This document shows, one piece after another, positions 22,565-34,209 of a DNA stretch of 64,000 nucleotides (positions are counted from its first letter, which is position 1; each line of letters begins with the position of its first letter). Location of the stretch: positions 62,001-126,000 of the forward strand of contig WNNJ02000646.1 of NCBI GenBank assembly GCA_012934845.2, read 5' to 3'. The notes under the pieces are model-generated. The model ran no database searches and was not told the DNA's origin. It was given only the letters and a program-made list of their open reading frames with translations. The DNA is from Pomphorhynchus laevis (lineage: Eukaryota; Acanthocephala; Palaeacanthocephala; Echinorhynchida; Pomphorhynchidae). Both the position numbers and the translations under genes were made by a program.

Positions 22565-22719
22565 AAGAGAAAGGGAAGATGAAAAACGAAAGAAAAATTT
22601 TGTCATTTTTTATCTGAGTTGGTTATGACCTACCTTTTTTTATTCTTGCATGCTATATTTTGGTGTATTTAATAAAGTCTTTATTTATTTATTTGAATGC
22701 GAAAAAATTCCATAAGCAA

Positions 22720-23684
22720 ATTGTGTTATCGGAGGATCAAAAGATTCTACAATTGCAACAGTAATCGGAGAATACCGTATAAACTCAAACAAAATGCAGG
22801 TAACTTCGTCTACAATATCAAACGAGGTAAGTGGTTTGTTGTCATCTACCGTAAAAGAGGTAATTGGGGATCTTTCCCCAATACCCAAATTAAAAAATCT
22901 GGCGGTTATTAAGCTATTAGCTCCATAAGCTATTTAACATATGCTTGCAGAAGTTTACTGAAAAATATAATAATAGAGTCATATTCCACTCAGTACGCTA
23001 CTATGAAGCCGACATCAAGATCTCCTTCGTTTCCTGGGACCTTGCGAAGGAGTATGAAACATTTTTCCACAACGAATTAATGGATGTTGGGACAATACAA
23101 TTTAAACCTATTCAAGCTAACATCAAAATTTTGAATCGTCCTCCCCTCCTGGATGAGAAGGATATTGAGTCTTTAAACATACTATTTAGATTAACAAACT
23201 TCCGGTCCGTGACTAGGAAGAACGGTATTCCTCTCCCGATAGCTTTTGTGACCTCTTCCATTGATAATGCTGAGATCCTAACAAAAGCCATATGTAACCC
23301 CTTTCTGGGTCATAACCTAATGTTTAAACTCATAAGCACCTACGAGCTAACTTACCCGCACTGCAATGCTTGCCACGAATAGTGCCACTGGGGCTCCTGA
23401 TGTGTTAAGGAGAAGTCTTGTCGGGTATGTGGCCTAACTAATTGCCCGCTAGTTGGCGAAAAGTGCTTCTACTCACCCAAGTGTTTAAATTGTGGAGGAG
23501 CCCATCCGACGTGGTCCAGAAAGTGTGCGAACTTCAAACTGTATTGTTCCCGCCACCTCTCCTACCACCCCAATAAAAAAGATGACCCAGTGACTTTAGG
23601 CGCAGTTGCAGGTAGAATGACTGACAATGACATCATCAGGTTAGTAGACTCAACCAGACAAGCAATCTTCAAGTAATTGGAGAA
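22720..23684 (+). pseudogene. ORF1 (Gag-like), broken, C-terminus lost
   Basis: The frame reads CVIGGSKDS, MQVTSSTISNEVSG and SPIPKLKNLAVIKLLAP, then breaks; a second frame (22,945-23,382) covers the core (EADIKISFVSWDLAKEY, KPIQANIKI, CNPFLGHNLMF). A stop lies inside the first knuckle (CNACHE, then a stop, then CHWGS). The later knuckles CRVCGLTNC and CLNCGGAHPTWSRKC are readable to about 23,545. The region stops at KQAIFK-like codons near 23,676, where ORF2 sequence begins, so the Ser/Lys-rich tail is missing. Confidence 0.85.
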
Positions 23685-26125
23685 TACTCGTGAGCTTTTT
23701 CACTGAATATCCTTCAGTGAAATTCGAGAGGTGCTTCTGCCCGTAGACTTCTATTCGGTAGAGATGCAGATGTCACAGTCCTTCAGGAGACGCGGTCTAT
23801 CCGTCTCCCACCAGGACATTACTCGATTAATCCCTAAGCACATTTATTCCCACTATACTCCGTATATAACCCCAAATCACTCTTCTTCGTCTCAAGGTCT
23901 TTTAACCTTACTTAAATGCTCCGTAAGATCCTCCCTCCTGCAAATCTACTCTTGTCCAGCCTGTCGTGTTTGGTTATATCACTCTGTAAGAATGGTAAAC
24001 GCCTCAGTCTAGCCAATATCTACATCCGTCCTGGCGAGATTCACAAAAACCGTGACCTCCTGGATAGAATTGTGGATAGTATCTATGACATTGTACTTGG
24101 TGGTTTCAACGACAGAACTAATCGTTGGATTAATGCAGCACTCCGCAGAGCCAGTAACGACTATCTTATTCATAAACCACCGTCTCTACCTTTCATTGTG
24201 CATCAACGAACTCTCTCCTCGACATACTACTGCTTCATAAGAGATGGTTGTTAAAACCCCAGGGTACGGAGCAGTCGCGCCAACATCTGACCACATATTA
24301 TAACCTAATTCGTTAGCAGATAGAGGATGATACGTTGCTTCGAATGATATTCCACTTTGACCCTATCAGAGTGCCTTTCTTTCAGGCAGCTATCCAACGC
24401 TTCCACCAAATTGGGAATAAGAGTATGACCGAATTTAATTCCTATCTCTCTTCGCAAGCTACCGCGTGGTTCTCGACTACTTATAAAGGTCGTATTTACA
24501 GTCCCACTCCGACAAAACTCAGAACCTTTGCTTATATGCTGCATCTCCCCAATCTCTCTGTTTCTGCCAGACAGGCTATCTCGAATGAATATTGAAGCAC
24601 TAGGTATAGGTTCCAACTGGGAGGGGATAGGGCAAGCATTGCTTCCCTTAATCCAGCCCAGTCTTCCTTTTGGAAGATATTCAAGAAGGATAAATTTGTC
24701 TGTTGGAAGGATAGAGCATTGGATTGGATTGGTAGTCAAGGTCTTGATATAGTTTTAGAGGGGTCGCTATCCCTACATAATTATGGAGCCACTCAATCAC
24801 CTCAGTCAATCCCGCCTTGGGGGAACTACAGGAGTAGGGACATATCTGTCACAGATATTCTTTACTCCTGGGGGCCTCTTCCGGGCACCTCTAAATCCGC
24901 CGGTCCACTTTCTTCTCGGGTCTGTCAGCTTTTGACAGTCGAACAAAGAAGAGAAGTGATCGTCACAATGCTATTACCCACCCCTTCCGATGTGGCCGGC
25001 ATCAACATTAGTCGTAGAATTTTTATACTTAAAATAAATCCGGTCTCCTGTCCTAAAGAACTGCGGCCTATGTTGATACAAAACTCCCTCATCTCCATTT
25101 ACAAAAAAGCGCTTGCGCGTAAAATCTGCTACCTATGTAGGCGAAATTTAATCCCACTGGTTTCCATGAGTTTGTTAAAGGTCGCTCGGTTGATTCAGCA
25201 ATTGGTGCGGTGCAACAGTTCTGTCGGGATAATAGCCATCGTCTAGTTGTGGCTGTTTTCCTCGACTTTTCTGCTGCATTTGACCGTATCTCCATACCCT
25301 TCGTTATCTCCTCCCTCAAGTCCCTCGGGTTGCCTGTGAGAATTGTTAACAGGGTGGAGATTTTGTTGTACACTAAGCAATTTTTCTATAAAGACGACCC
25401 TGAGGCGCGTCAGTTCTACCCTATTACGGGTGTACATTAAGGATCCCCACTTTCTCCAATCTTGTATCTTGCTGCCTCCATTATACTTTATAGAAGATTT
25501 AAACGCGATCAACATTTGGTGGTATACGCTGATGATACCACAGCCCTGTTTCCGGGACGCAGGTGCAAATATGTAGTCTCGGACATCAACCGTTTCCTTT
25601 TAAGATTAAAAGATCAGTTCCCCGCTTCCGATCTTATTCAAACTCTAGCAAATCGCATGTGGTTATCTTTCATGGCACCATTGCGATTAAAAAAACTTAA
25701 GAGATAAGCACTCTCAGCACTCTTCTTCATTTTTTACTAATCAACCCCTATCTAAATTCACGAGTAGAGTAAATTACCTGGGGTTTACCGTTACGGTGAA
25801 CTGGCCAGCGAAAGCTGACCTGGATTGACTTAAACGTATTCTGAAGAGAGCTAGATGGGCCCTGAAACGGGCTCAGCATCTGTCATTAAATGGGAAAACC
25901 CAAGTGCGCCTCTGGGGTACTTCGGCTATCTGGGATTAGTCTTCTTTTACAGAGGACGTCCCCCGAAGCAAAGGCTAAGGTTTCTCAAGCTCCTTGTCTC
26001 TCGTTTACCCAGCATATTTCGCCTCGATTGGACTCTTCAGGGTGAAAGACCCTGGATGGTTCAGTCGGAAGGCGGCGTGTTGGATTAGTTGGAAGACTCA
26101 GATCCCAATGGACCTGAGGCCGTAA
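23685..26125 (+). pseudogene. ORF2 (APE endonuclease-RT), broken
   Basis: The ATG is lost in the ORF1-ORF2 fusion deletion. Endonuclease pieces include the NILQ segment, LQETRS and ANIYIRPGEIHKNRDLLD; GDFND is changed to GGFND, which would remove the catalytic Asp. The linker runs from 24,335 to 25,246. RT motifs are FLDFSAAFDRI near 25,255, GVH followed by a stop at motif B (25,437) and YADDTTALF near 25,530. The C-terminal segment is shifted. The frame ends with TAA at 26,123-26,125. Confidence 0.87.
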
Positions 26126-26269
26126 GTTTTGGGGAACACCGAACAATGTCATTAATTTGTGGTTCGCTTGATTGTCTTGTTTTTAGTTGTTTTCCTTTTT
26201 TTCCTGTTGACCGTATTATTATGTTAAAAAAATTCTTTTTATTACTTCTAATAGTTTCCCACTCAAAGT

Positions 26270-27480
26270 CGAATGGAACAACGATATATTGCAGGTTAGT
26301 TGATCTTTTAGCAAATCTAACGAGTTTCCTCCAGTTATGAAGCTCTTAAACCTTGGGGAAATAAACATAAGTTAACCACAAAAAGTGGAGGACTTTTTTA
26401 AAATATTTCTGAAGCCTTTCGTGGGTAACCATTCTAACAGAATAGTCTACAATTCTGACAAAAAGTATCCTGGCAAGTTTCATATACCTTTTGCCACAAA
26501 TGATCTGGCACAATCATATGTTGGTTACTTTTAAAAGAACCTAGGACAACTCGGTACTGTTGAACATAAGGCCATCTCGGCCACTGTTAAAATCAACAAC
26601 ATCGAATTTGGCCCATACATTGACGACATAAAAGATTTTGAAGAAACATTCGCACTTGGATAAGTACGATTCATTAAAAGGAAAATGGGTCCTTACTTCC
26701 AGTTGCTTTCGTCACAACTACGATTGACAATGCGATGGTGCTGGCGATGAACGCACATAATCCGTTCCTGCGTACGAACCTATCCTTTTAGCACGTATTA
26801 TCTAATAATGTCACTTTTCCTCATTACCAAAAATGTCACAGTTGGGCCATTGGGGATCCTCTTGCTGTGCTGAATCGAGACACTCCACATGCTAAGAACC
26901 ATGGGATGATTTTAAATGTCCGAAGGATAATGATCCAACATGCGTAAACTGTGTGTTAAATAACCCTGCATACTCAAAAATGCATAAAATTCAAGGAGTA
27001 CCAAAGCCGGCATATGAGGAAGCCTTCAGCAGCTGCGAAGACTTTCTCCGAAGCCACAGGGACAATTTTCAATAGTACTGATTCATCAGTGCTGGATTCC
27101 TCACATTCGACAAAGAAGGAATTTGAAAGTACAAGGTCCTTGCGGACATAAAATTTGCAGAACTCTGAAAGAACTTAGAGAAATTGTTAACACAAGTAAT
27201 CTCTGCGATGCTATCACCGTCTCAAATTCTGAAATACCAAGCATCTTCCAAAAAACAAGAATCTTCCGCTAACGGTAAGAAGGTAATTAAAATGTCGAAG
27301 ACAGGCGAAAAATGGAAACTGACAAATGAGGAAGCTCTGATCGATGGTTGTGCCAATAAGGGAAATGAAGATATTCCTATCAGCCCGGGTGGGAACAATA
27401 AGTTCTTAGTTTCATCCGGTAGTGGAAGAGGCAACCCTTTCACAGCTGCCTTCAACTATAAAGCAGCTCTTCTAACGTAA
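26270..27480 (+). pseudogene. ORF1 (Gag-like), divergent type, many breaks
   Basis: Pieces align with the ORF1 core: FHIPFATNDLAQSYVGYF near 26,480 (matching ISF-PDLA-SY-YF of other copies), the ATVKINN segment near 26,582, a knuckle remnant near 26,830, and a Cys-rich piece with NPAYSK near 26,960. The last 98 codons (27,184-27,480) are open and end with the family tail (GNEDIPISPGG, then SGRGNPF) plus an extension, KAALLT. It is non-functional. It shows that this C-terminal tail is retained even in the most divergent ORF1 type. Confidence 0.75.
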
Positions 27481-27490
27481 ACCAATTCAA

Positions 27491-29235
27491 TGGAAAGTAG
27501 TCAATATCCTTTTTCACTGAATATCCATTAGCGGAATTCTGGTCAAGCTCGCATTGTAGAATATGCGAGCTTGACCCGATTTAATTTTTACCTCTCTTTG
27601 CAAGCTACCGGGATACTTTCGACTACCTATAAAGGTAATATTTTAAATCCCACTTCGACAAAACTCAAAGTCATAGGAAACATTTTACACCTCTCAAGAG
27701 TTTTAGGTATAGACTTCAATTGAGCAGGGATAAGGCTAACATTGATCGTCTCAGTATTCATTTTTGAAGGTTTTCAAGAAAGAGAAGTTTGTTATCTGGA
27801 AGGAAAGAACATCGGACTGGATTAGTAACATAGGTCTTGATAAAGTTTTGAAATATTTAATATCCAATCACAATTATGGAGCCACTCTTTCTCCTCTGTC
27901 AATCTCTACCTAGAGCGGTTTCAGGAGTTACGATCTTTCGGTTACGAATATCCTGAACTCCTGGGATCCGCTTCCGGGAACCTCCAAGCACATTCGCCAC
28001 TCTCCACTCGCGTCTGTCAGCTTTTGACGGACAGTCAAAAAAGGAGGTCGCCATCACTATGCTTTATCCTCACCAGCTGATATTGCCGTCGACTATTTAA
28101 TATAAGCCGTCGACTATTTTTACCAAAGAAAAAGTCAGTTACATGTCCTAAAGACCTGCGTCCATTTCGATTCAAAACTCTCTCATTTCTATTTACGAAA
28201 AAACGCTTGCTCGAAAAATCCGTGATCATTTAAACAGGCGAAATTTAATCCCACTAGGTTTTAATGCGTTTGAAAAAGGCGTTCGATTTATTCTGCAATA
28301 AGTGAGGTGCACAATTTTTTAAATATAACAGCCATCAGCTTGCTAGTACTGTCTTTCTTGTCTTTACTGCTGCTTTTGACCGTATCTCTATTCCCTTTGT
28401 TATCTCCTTTATCTGGTCCATTGGGTTGCCTGCGAGAATTGTTAACAGGGTGGAGATATTGTTGTATACAAAGTGATTTTTTCACAAAAAAACCCTGATG
28501 CTCGTCAGTTCTATCTAATTACAGGTGTGCCTCAAGAGTCCCCACTTTCTCCAATCTTATTTATTGCTGTTTCCATTGTTCTGTTTAAATTTTTTCAACG
28601 TGATCAAAATCTAGTGGTATACGCTGATGATACCACAGTCCTGTTTTATGAACGCATGTTCAGAAAATTTTAGTCTCTAAAATCAGCCAATTCTTTTTAA
28701 AATTAAAAGATATGTTATCCCCATCCAATCTTTTTCTAAATTCCTCGAAATCGCATGTGGTTGTCTTTCATGGTGCCCCTGCCATCAAGAAAAAGCTAAA
28801 GAGACTAGCAATCTTTTCACTTTCCTCCATTTTAGCAATCAACCCCTAACGGTCTTTACAAATCTAGTAATATACCTGGAGTTTACCATTACAGTTCAAT
28901 GGACCGCTGGATACGACTTTAATAGTTTAAGAGTGTCCCGATGAGAGCTAGGTGGGCCCTGAAACGGGCATAACATCTGTCATTAAGTGAGAGTGCTCAG
29001 GTGCGCCTTTAGTGCACATGTGCAATCACGGGATTAGTCTTCCTCTCAAGGGGACGTCCCCCGGAACAAATACTAAGATTTCTGAAACTCCTAACGTCGA
29101 GACTACTGACCATAATGCGTTTTGATTGGGCTTGCAGGTGTGTGGAAGACCCTGATTGGTTCAATCGGAAAGCATTGCGTTGGTCGTTGCAGGTAAGGCC
29201 AAATCTGTCTGAAGATTATCATCGAAGACGATAAT
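27491..29235 (+). pseudogene. ORF2 remnant, endonuclease mostly deleted
   Basis: It starts with MESSQYPFSLNI, but by 27,540 it jumps to the LTRFNFYLSL linker, losing about 850 bp. The junction is a perfect 13-bp inverted repeat (27,541-27,553 and 27,564-27,576). RT fragments: KDLRPF near 28,150, FDRISIPFVIS near 28,378, GVPQESPLSP near 28,526 and YADDTT near 28,622. The C-terminal GRPPEQ block is near 29,050. Stops and shifts are frequent. Confidence 0.82.
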
Positions 29236-29313
29236 CTGTTTCTGTTTATTGCATGTTTATTAGATATTAAAAAATATATTATTATTAGTTAGACTCCCGC
29301 ATCGAATTTAAAG

Positions 29314-29399
29314 GATAAACGGATTATTAGTTCAATCCGTTTAATTGATAAACGGATTATTAGTTCAATCCGTTTAATTGATAAACGGATTGTTAGTTC
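29314..29399. repeat. 33-bp tandem repeat, 2.6 copies, with internal dyad
   Basis: Units start at 29,314, 29,347 and 29,380 (period 33). Each unit contains an inverted repeat between AAACGGAT and ATCCGTTT. The units are adjacent without spacers, so this is not a CRISPR array. Confidence 0.9.
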
Positions 29400-32300
29400 T
29401 AGCCAATTTTCAGAATGTATGCCCATCGCTAGCAACAATTATATCTATCAGTCATTTGTTATTGATAGTTAGTCCTTTGTTGATGATTTCATTTTTCATA
29501 TGTTTGAAAATTGATGTCGAGTATGGCAAAGGATACAGACCTTTCTTACACATCATTGACCCAACAATTGCAATATAAATGTATTTCCGTCCAAGAACAG
29601 CTGAAATACATTCATTTACGTAGTTAATCAACTATCTTCAGACAAATTTCTTCCCCTAATAACTGAACAAAATTAAAACGACATTAAACGGATAATAATA
29701 TCGTTATCACTATGTTTTGGTTAACTGCGATGAAAACCACCTGACTACAATCCGTTTTTTTATATTAAAACTACAATCAACGTTATACATAACTGGCAAA
29801 ATCTAATCGCAAATTAAATAAGAAAATCGTGAAAAATGATATTTCTTAAACGATCTACGATTTATCACCCTAAGAGAAATGGGGGCGTACCCTCCACTCA
29901 TTAAAACGACCGATCATTTTAAATCGATCGTTTAAAATGATCGATTTTTAAACGATCATTTTAAAAATCGTTTAAAATGACTATTTTTTTAATGTAAACA
30001 GCAAATTCTTTAAATACATAGTCCGTTGTGGTAATTATTATATTACCATTTATAAAATATAACATTTTATAACATTAAATATTATATTATATCATAATTT
30101 AATAATATTAGATTGAATAATATCAATTGGCAATTTTTTCTATTTTTTATATGCAACGCATTTTATATTTGAAAATATAAATTTCAATTTTTTTATTTCA
30201 ATTTTTTTATTTTAACTTGATTTAAATTATAAAAAATCTATAAAAATTATTTATTTTATTATTTAATTATTAAATTTTGATTTAGAATTATTATGTTTTG
30301 TTTATTTTACAAATAAAATAAAATCAGCTAAATGTAGACTAAGTTAGCTGATTTGATTATTGTATAAATGGCAGACAAGTTGTAAAATATAATTAATTAA
30401 GAAAAAACATCAGTCGTTTGATTGAGATCTCAAAATACAACGCAAATTATTAATTAATTTAAGAGATAATACATTAAAAGTTATGTTAACAGCCTTATCT
30501 ATTCTTCAAAAATATAAATTTATTTATTATGTTTTGTTTATTTTATAATTATGTTAAATACGTAGACTCAGTTAGCTGATTTGATTTAATAATTTAAATC
30601 AAGAATATGGAATATTGTTTATCAACAAAGAAATAATCCCATATTTAGATCACGAATAATCTATTCTTTTAAATGGTTTAAAATAATCGTTTAAAATTAT
30701 AGCAAATTTCAATTACTCATTTATTAATTAATAAAATTTATAGATTTTGTTTAATTTGCATTTAAAGTGTACGCTTAAAGGCAGGAGTCAGGATTCATTA
30801 ATTTTGACTTCTGTAATGAAGACTAATACTCTGCATACATACATTATACATTGATAATTTATAACTACATTTATTAAATGTCGCAATTTTACAAATTTAT
30901 AATTTTTATAAACTACTTATGATGTAAGAAAATAAAATATCTGACAAATAATATATAAATAAATATATAAATATTTTACGAATAATATATCGGACATCAA
31001 ATCAAATGATTTAACATCAATTAAAATCAAAAGCCAATAGTAAGGAAAACTAATTTTATTGAGGTATATTAATATAAATTAAAACATAAAGCAATTTATT
31101 AAGTATCTGGATCACGAGGAAATTAATAAAATACAGCTAAAAGACATGTCAACACAAACATGTATAAATATTTAGAAGTATATCAGCTGCGAAGTTTTCC
31201 ACAAGGAATTGTCATCAAGTACAACTCTCAGCTGTAATTTCATCAACATGGCTAACGACTCAGTAATGAGCCGACATGGGTAACGACTCGGTAAAATCAG
31301 AATTTCTGCCTTATTGTCAACTGCAATAGGTCAATATCGGTAAAGCTCATTTGTGAATGGTTAGTCAAAAGTCAAAATAACGCCGAATGAAGACAATACA
31401 TAGCGAATTATTTTTAAAGTGAGTATTCAAATATAAAGTAAAAGTACATATAATCGTATTTCAACTAGTGACTATTGAATGATCACATATATGTATTCAC
31501 AAACAATAAGTATCCAGCATTTGACAATTAATTTGTTTCCAGACAAACGATTGAGTCGATGTGGAACAATTAAAAAAGCGAAATAAAAAGAATACGGAGC
31601 TCAGGCAGATTTTAGATTCATATCTGGTAGAATTTTTATGGTGAAAGTTTCATAAGAAGAGCTGCGATATCTCGAGTACTTATTAATTTTAAATAATGGA
31701 AATTTAAAATGAATTTCAGTATTTTTGTTGTGCTATACAATTTGCTTAAATTCTCCCAGATTAAATAAATTTTTATCTAATTTTTTCAACAATCTACAGA
31801 CTAATTTATAGTCTACTATATTAGTATTCTAATACCAATAATATTCAATATATTTAATTTATTCGATATATGTTTGACAAAACATTATTCATTGATGCCA
31901 GTCTGTATTATTTGATCAAAATTAATAAAATAGGCTTAAATGCATAATTCAGGGCTAAAATATTCCTGCGCATCTTTGACTTGAAAATCCGTCAAATTAT
32001 TATAGATTGGAAGTGTTCTATTTTTAATGAATGTGGACAATATTATCGTTAAAATTGACGGTTAGGTTGTTGAAAATTACCTAAATTTACAATTAAAGGT
32101 GGTACACATTTACGGTTAGTCGATGAAAATTATATAGCATCAAGTAGCACAACTCGAAATAAAAGATTTATTAGAACATTTCTTTGTGATTTCTATCCAA
32201 TGCACTTTATTATTTGCCGCACAAATCGTACAGTTACTAAACCTATCATAATGTTTAACAAAAAATATTCAGAAAATTTTTAAATATTTCTTTTTTTAAA

Positions 32301-33887
32301 TACTTAAATGAAGAGATCAACAACAATATTTTTAATTAAAACCAATTAATCAATTTTTAATTAATTAACATATCAACAATTATAATTGTTTAGATTATTT
32401 AAATTATTTAAAGTTTCCGGGTCAACAAAAATGAAATTTATCTTTATAGGAGAGATGACTGACTCTATCTTGTCAACCGAAATATTTTACCATCTAAATG
32501 ATATGGTCATTTATTCAAAGACCCCGATTTTGTTTACAAGGATAATAAACGTGCTCCCCTAAAATTAATCGGAATTATCGGTAACTTAAAACAGCAATCT
32601 AACGAACAAGTTTAATCCTAAATTGAGCAGCTTCTTTTGTTGGGCTTCTTCTGTTCTTCTTATGTTGATAGTACACAAAGATTTTGTATTTTCATTCAAA
32701 AAATGCATTTTTCAATTCATGAAATTTAAAAATTCATTTTCGTTTCTTTGTGCTTCGATATTTTCAATAATAATTCTTATCGCGAATTTAATGTATGTTG
32801 CACTTGGATTCACTAACTGCTGTGGAAAGAGAAACTGAATATCAGCGTCCTGGGATCACTACACTGTCAATTTTGTTATCTCACATGTCCTCAGCAGGAA
32901 TCTCAATGACATAGTAAATAAAATACATATAGGCAAAAATTCGGAAGATCAATGATAATGAGAAAACTGTCAAGAAATTGGTTTGCGTTGGCTACCATTT
33001 TTATAGCTCTTTTTGCATAATTTCAAATGACCAGATATCACAGAAAATACGAGTTTAATAATAATTAATTAAAAAGAACAACTGTTTTGTTATCAACAAT
33101 AATTTCATTCACCTTAAATTACTTCAATTTTTAGTATGAGAATATAGTTTTGACTGATAAATAGTTTCAATATTTATCAAGCCAGATAAATTCTCTTCGA
33201 TTTTCCATTTTATCATCTAGAATGTTACAAAAGCTTTAAATTAGAATACAAATTCATCTTTAATACTTGAAATAATTACTAAAAATGTTTTAAATAAAAA
33301 TCAAAATTAATTTGTAATATTAATTTGCAATAGGCAATTGCTTAAAAATTCGATTTGTAAATAATGCAGCAGTTCCAAATAACGATCTTTTAGCGACATT
33401 TTCATAATTGTAGGGGAAATGTACTTTTACAAATGTTGTGTGAGTAAATTTAATACATTTTTAGTATTTGCCTTTTCAAAACCTCGCTATTGACCAGTAA
33501 TTACGAACATTACATGTTAGGAGTATCATCATCGTATATACATCCAGTTTTAACAACATTTTAAATGTTGTTAAAAATAGAGAAAACCGCTCACGTTTAT
33601 ATCAAAACTTTAATTTTGTATAAAAACGTTCATTGAAATTTTACGTATAAATATATAAAATACATTTATAAATATAGATAGTCTATATAAATTTTATGTA
33701 TATTATATAATATATATTATATATAAATATAATGAACAATCTAATATAATCTTTTGGTCGGCTTCATAAATTATCCTTTATTAAAGATAAAAGATAAAGA
33801 TACATATATATCTTTATAAATATATATAAATATAAATATATATATATATTTATATTTATATCTTTAAATATAAAGATATTTTCTTTT
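29400..33887. other. Long AT-rich spacer with no recognised gene
   Basis: About 4.5 kb of very AT-rich DNA. Visible structure: nested palindromic GATCATTTTAAA/TTTAAAATGATC blocks at 29,905-29,990; a dispersed motif (TAGACTCAGTTAGCTGATT and a variant) near 30,334 and 30,563; and a (TA)-rich palindromic tract at 33,640-33,890. A 71-codon frame at 32,623-32,838 has two hydrophobic segments, but no ATG at its start and no recognisable motif. Confidence 0.6.
30321..30358. repeat. Dispersed palindromic motif, copy 1 (others near 30,560 and 48,281)
   Basis: The arms AAATCAGCTAA (30,321-30,331) and TTAGCTGATTT (30,344-30,354) flank a short loop. The right half, close to TAGACTCAGTTAGCTGATT, recurs at 30,560-30,587 and 48,281-48,306, each time in similar AT-rich flanks that include a TTTTGTTTATTTT-like tract upstream. 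It may be the end of an unrecognised small element. Confidence 0.55.
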
Positions 33888-34209
33888 TTAAAGAAAATTC
33901 AAAAGACAGATTGTCGGTTGTTTCTGTCAACTGTAGTGCTATCTCCGTCTTTATGTTACAAGACGGATACAACGTACAGTTTGCACAAGTGGAAATGTTT
34001 TCCTTACAAACTGTATAGTTTGTTTTTACAGAAAGGCAGCAGAGGAAAATTTCAGCAGATCATTAAAGGACCAAAACACGAAAGGTAGGCGTAGGCTCAC
34101 TGCTGATGAGGTCCACCTACGCTGATTGTAGTGTACAGTGCTGCATCTAGGATTAAAGAATTCACACGAGGATAATTGATGAGGCCGATCAAATGATGAT
34201 ACTCGCTCG
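33888..34209 (+). repeat. R370 repeat, copy 1
   Basis: It is about 90% identical to 60,401-60,715. It ends with a GAATTCACACGAGGATAAT block that in copy 2 occurs at both ends of a 370-bp unit, so the parent was probably a tandemly arranged 370-bp sequence. It contains CTGATGAGGTCC and an upstream GGACC next to an altered GAAA (here CAAAAC), a hammerhead-like arrangement. Inside is an 80-codon frame of no known similarity, broken relative to copy 2. Confidence 0.75.

Larger units (their letters stand above)
18827..22690 (+). mobile_element. Family J LINE, near full-length copy (J7)
   Basis: It begins TTGAATGCAACG directly after the J6 tail. It has the J2-type ORF1, a 33 nt gap, ORF2 with a long intact RT half, and a 3' UTR with AATAAA and a (TTTA)n tail (about 22,670-22,690). 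It is followed immediately by J8. Confidence 0.93.
22691..26235 (+). mobile_element. Family J LINE, damaged copy (J8)
   Basis: It follows the J7 tail at TTGAATGCG (22,692-22,700). Its 5' part is shorter than that of J4, which has the same ORF1 type. A deletion joins the ORF1 middle directly to the ORF2 start near 23,685. The ORF2 stop is at 26,125, and the 3' UTR runs to about 26,235 without a clear tandem tail. Confidence 0.88.
26236..29290 (+). mobile_element. Family J LINE, old and strongly decayed copy (J9)
   Basis: This is the last plus-strand copy of the array. It has a very divergent ORF1 type (to 27,480), an ORF2 that lost almost all of the endonuclease, and a 3' UTR fading into AT-rich sequence near 29,290. 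Divergence from the other copies is much higher than among J5-J8, so it is probably the oldest. Confidence 0.85.

Noticed and set aside
29314-29399. CRISPR-like tandem repeat
   Set aside because: The units are directly adjacent with no spacers, and the surroundings are eukaryotic transposons.
32623-32838. 71-codon frame with two hydrophobic segments
   Set aside because: It has no ATG at its start and lies in AT-rich DNA that yields hydrophobic frames by chance; there is no neighbouring exon or motif.
33640-33890. (TA)-rich palindromic tract as an origin or regulatory site
   Set aside because: It is simple low-complexity AT sequence like that elsewhere in the spacers, with no associated gene or motif.
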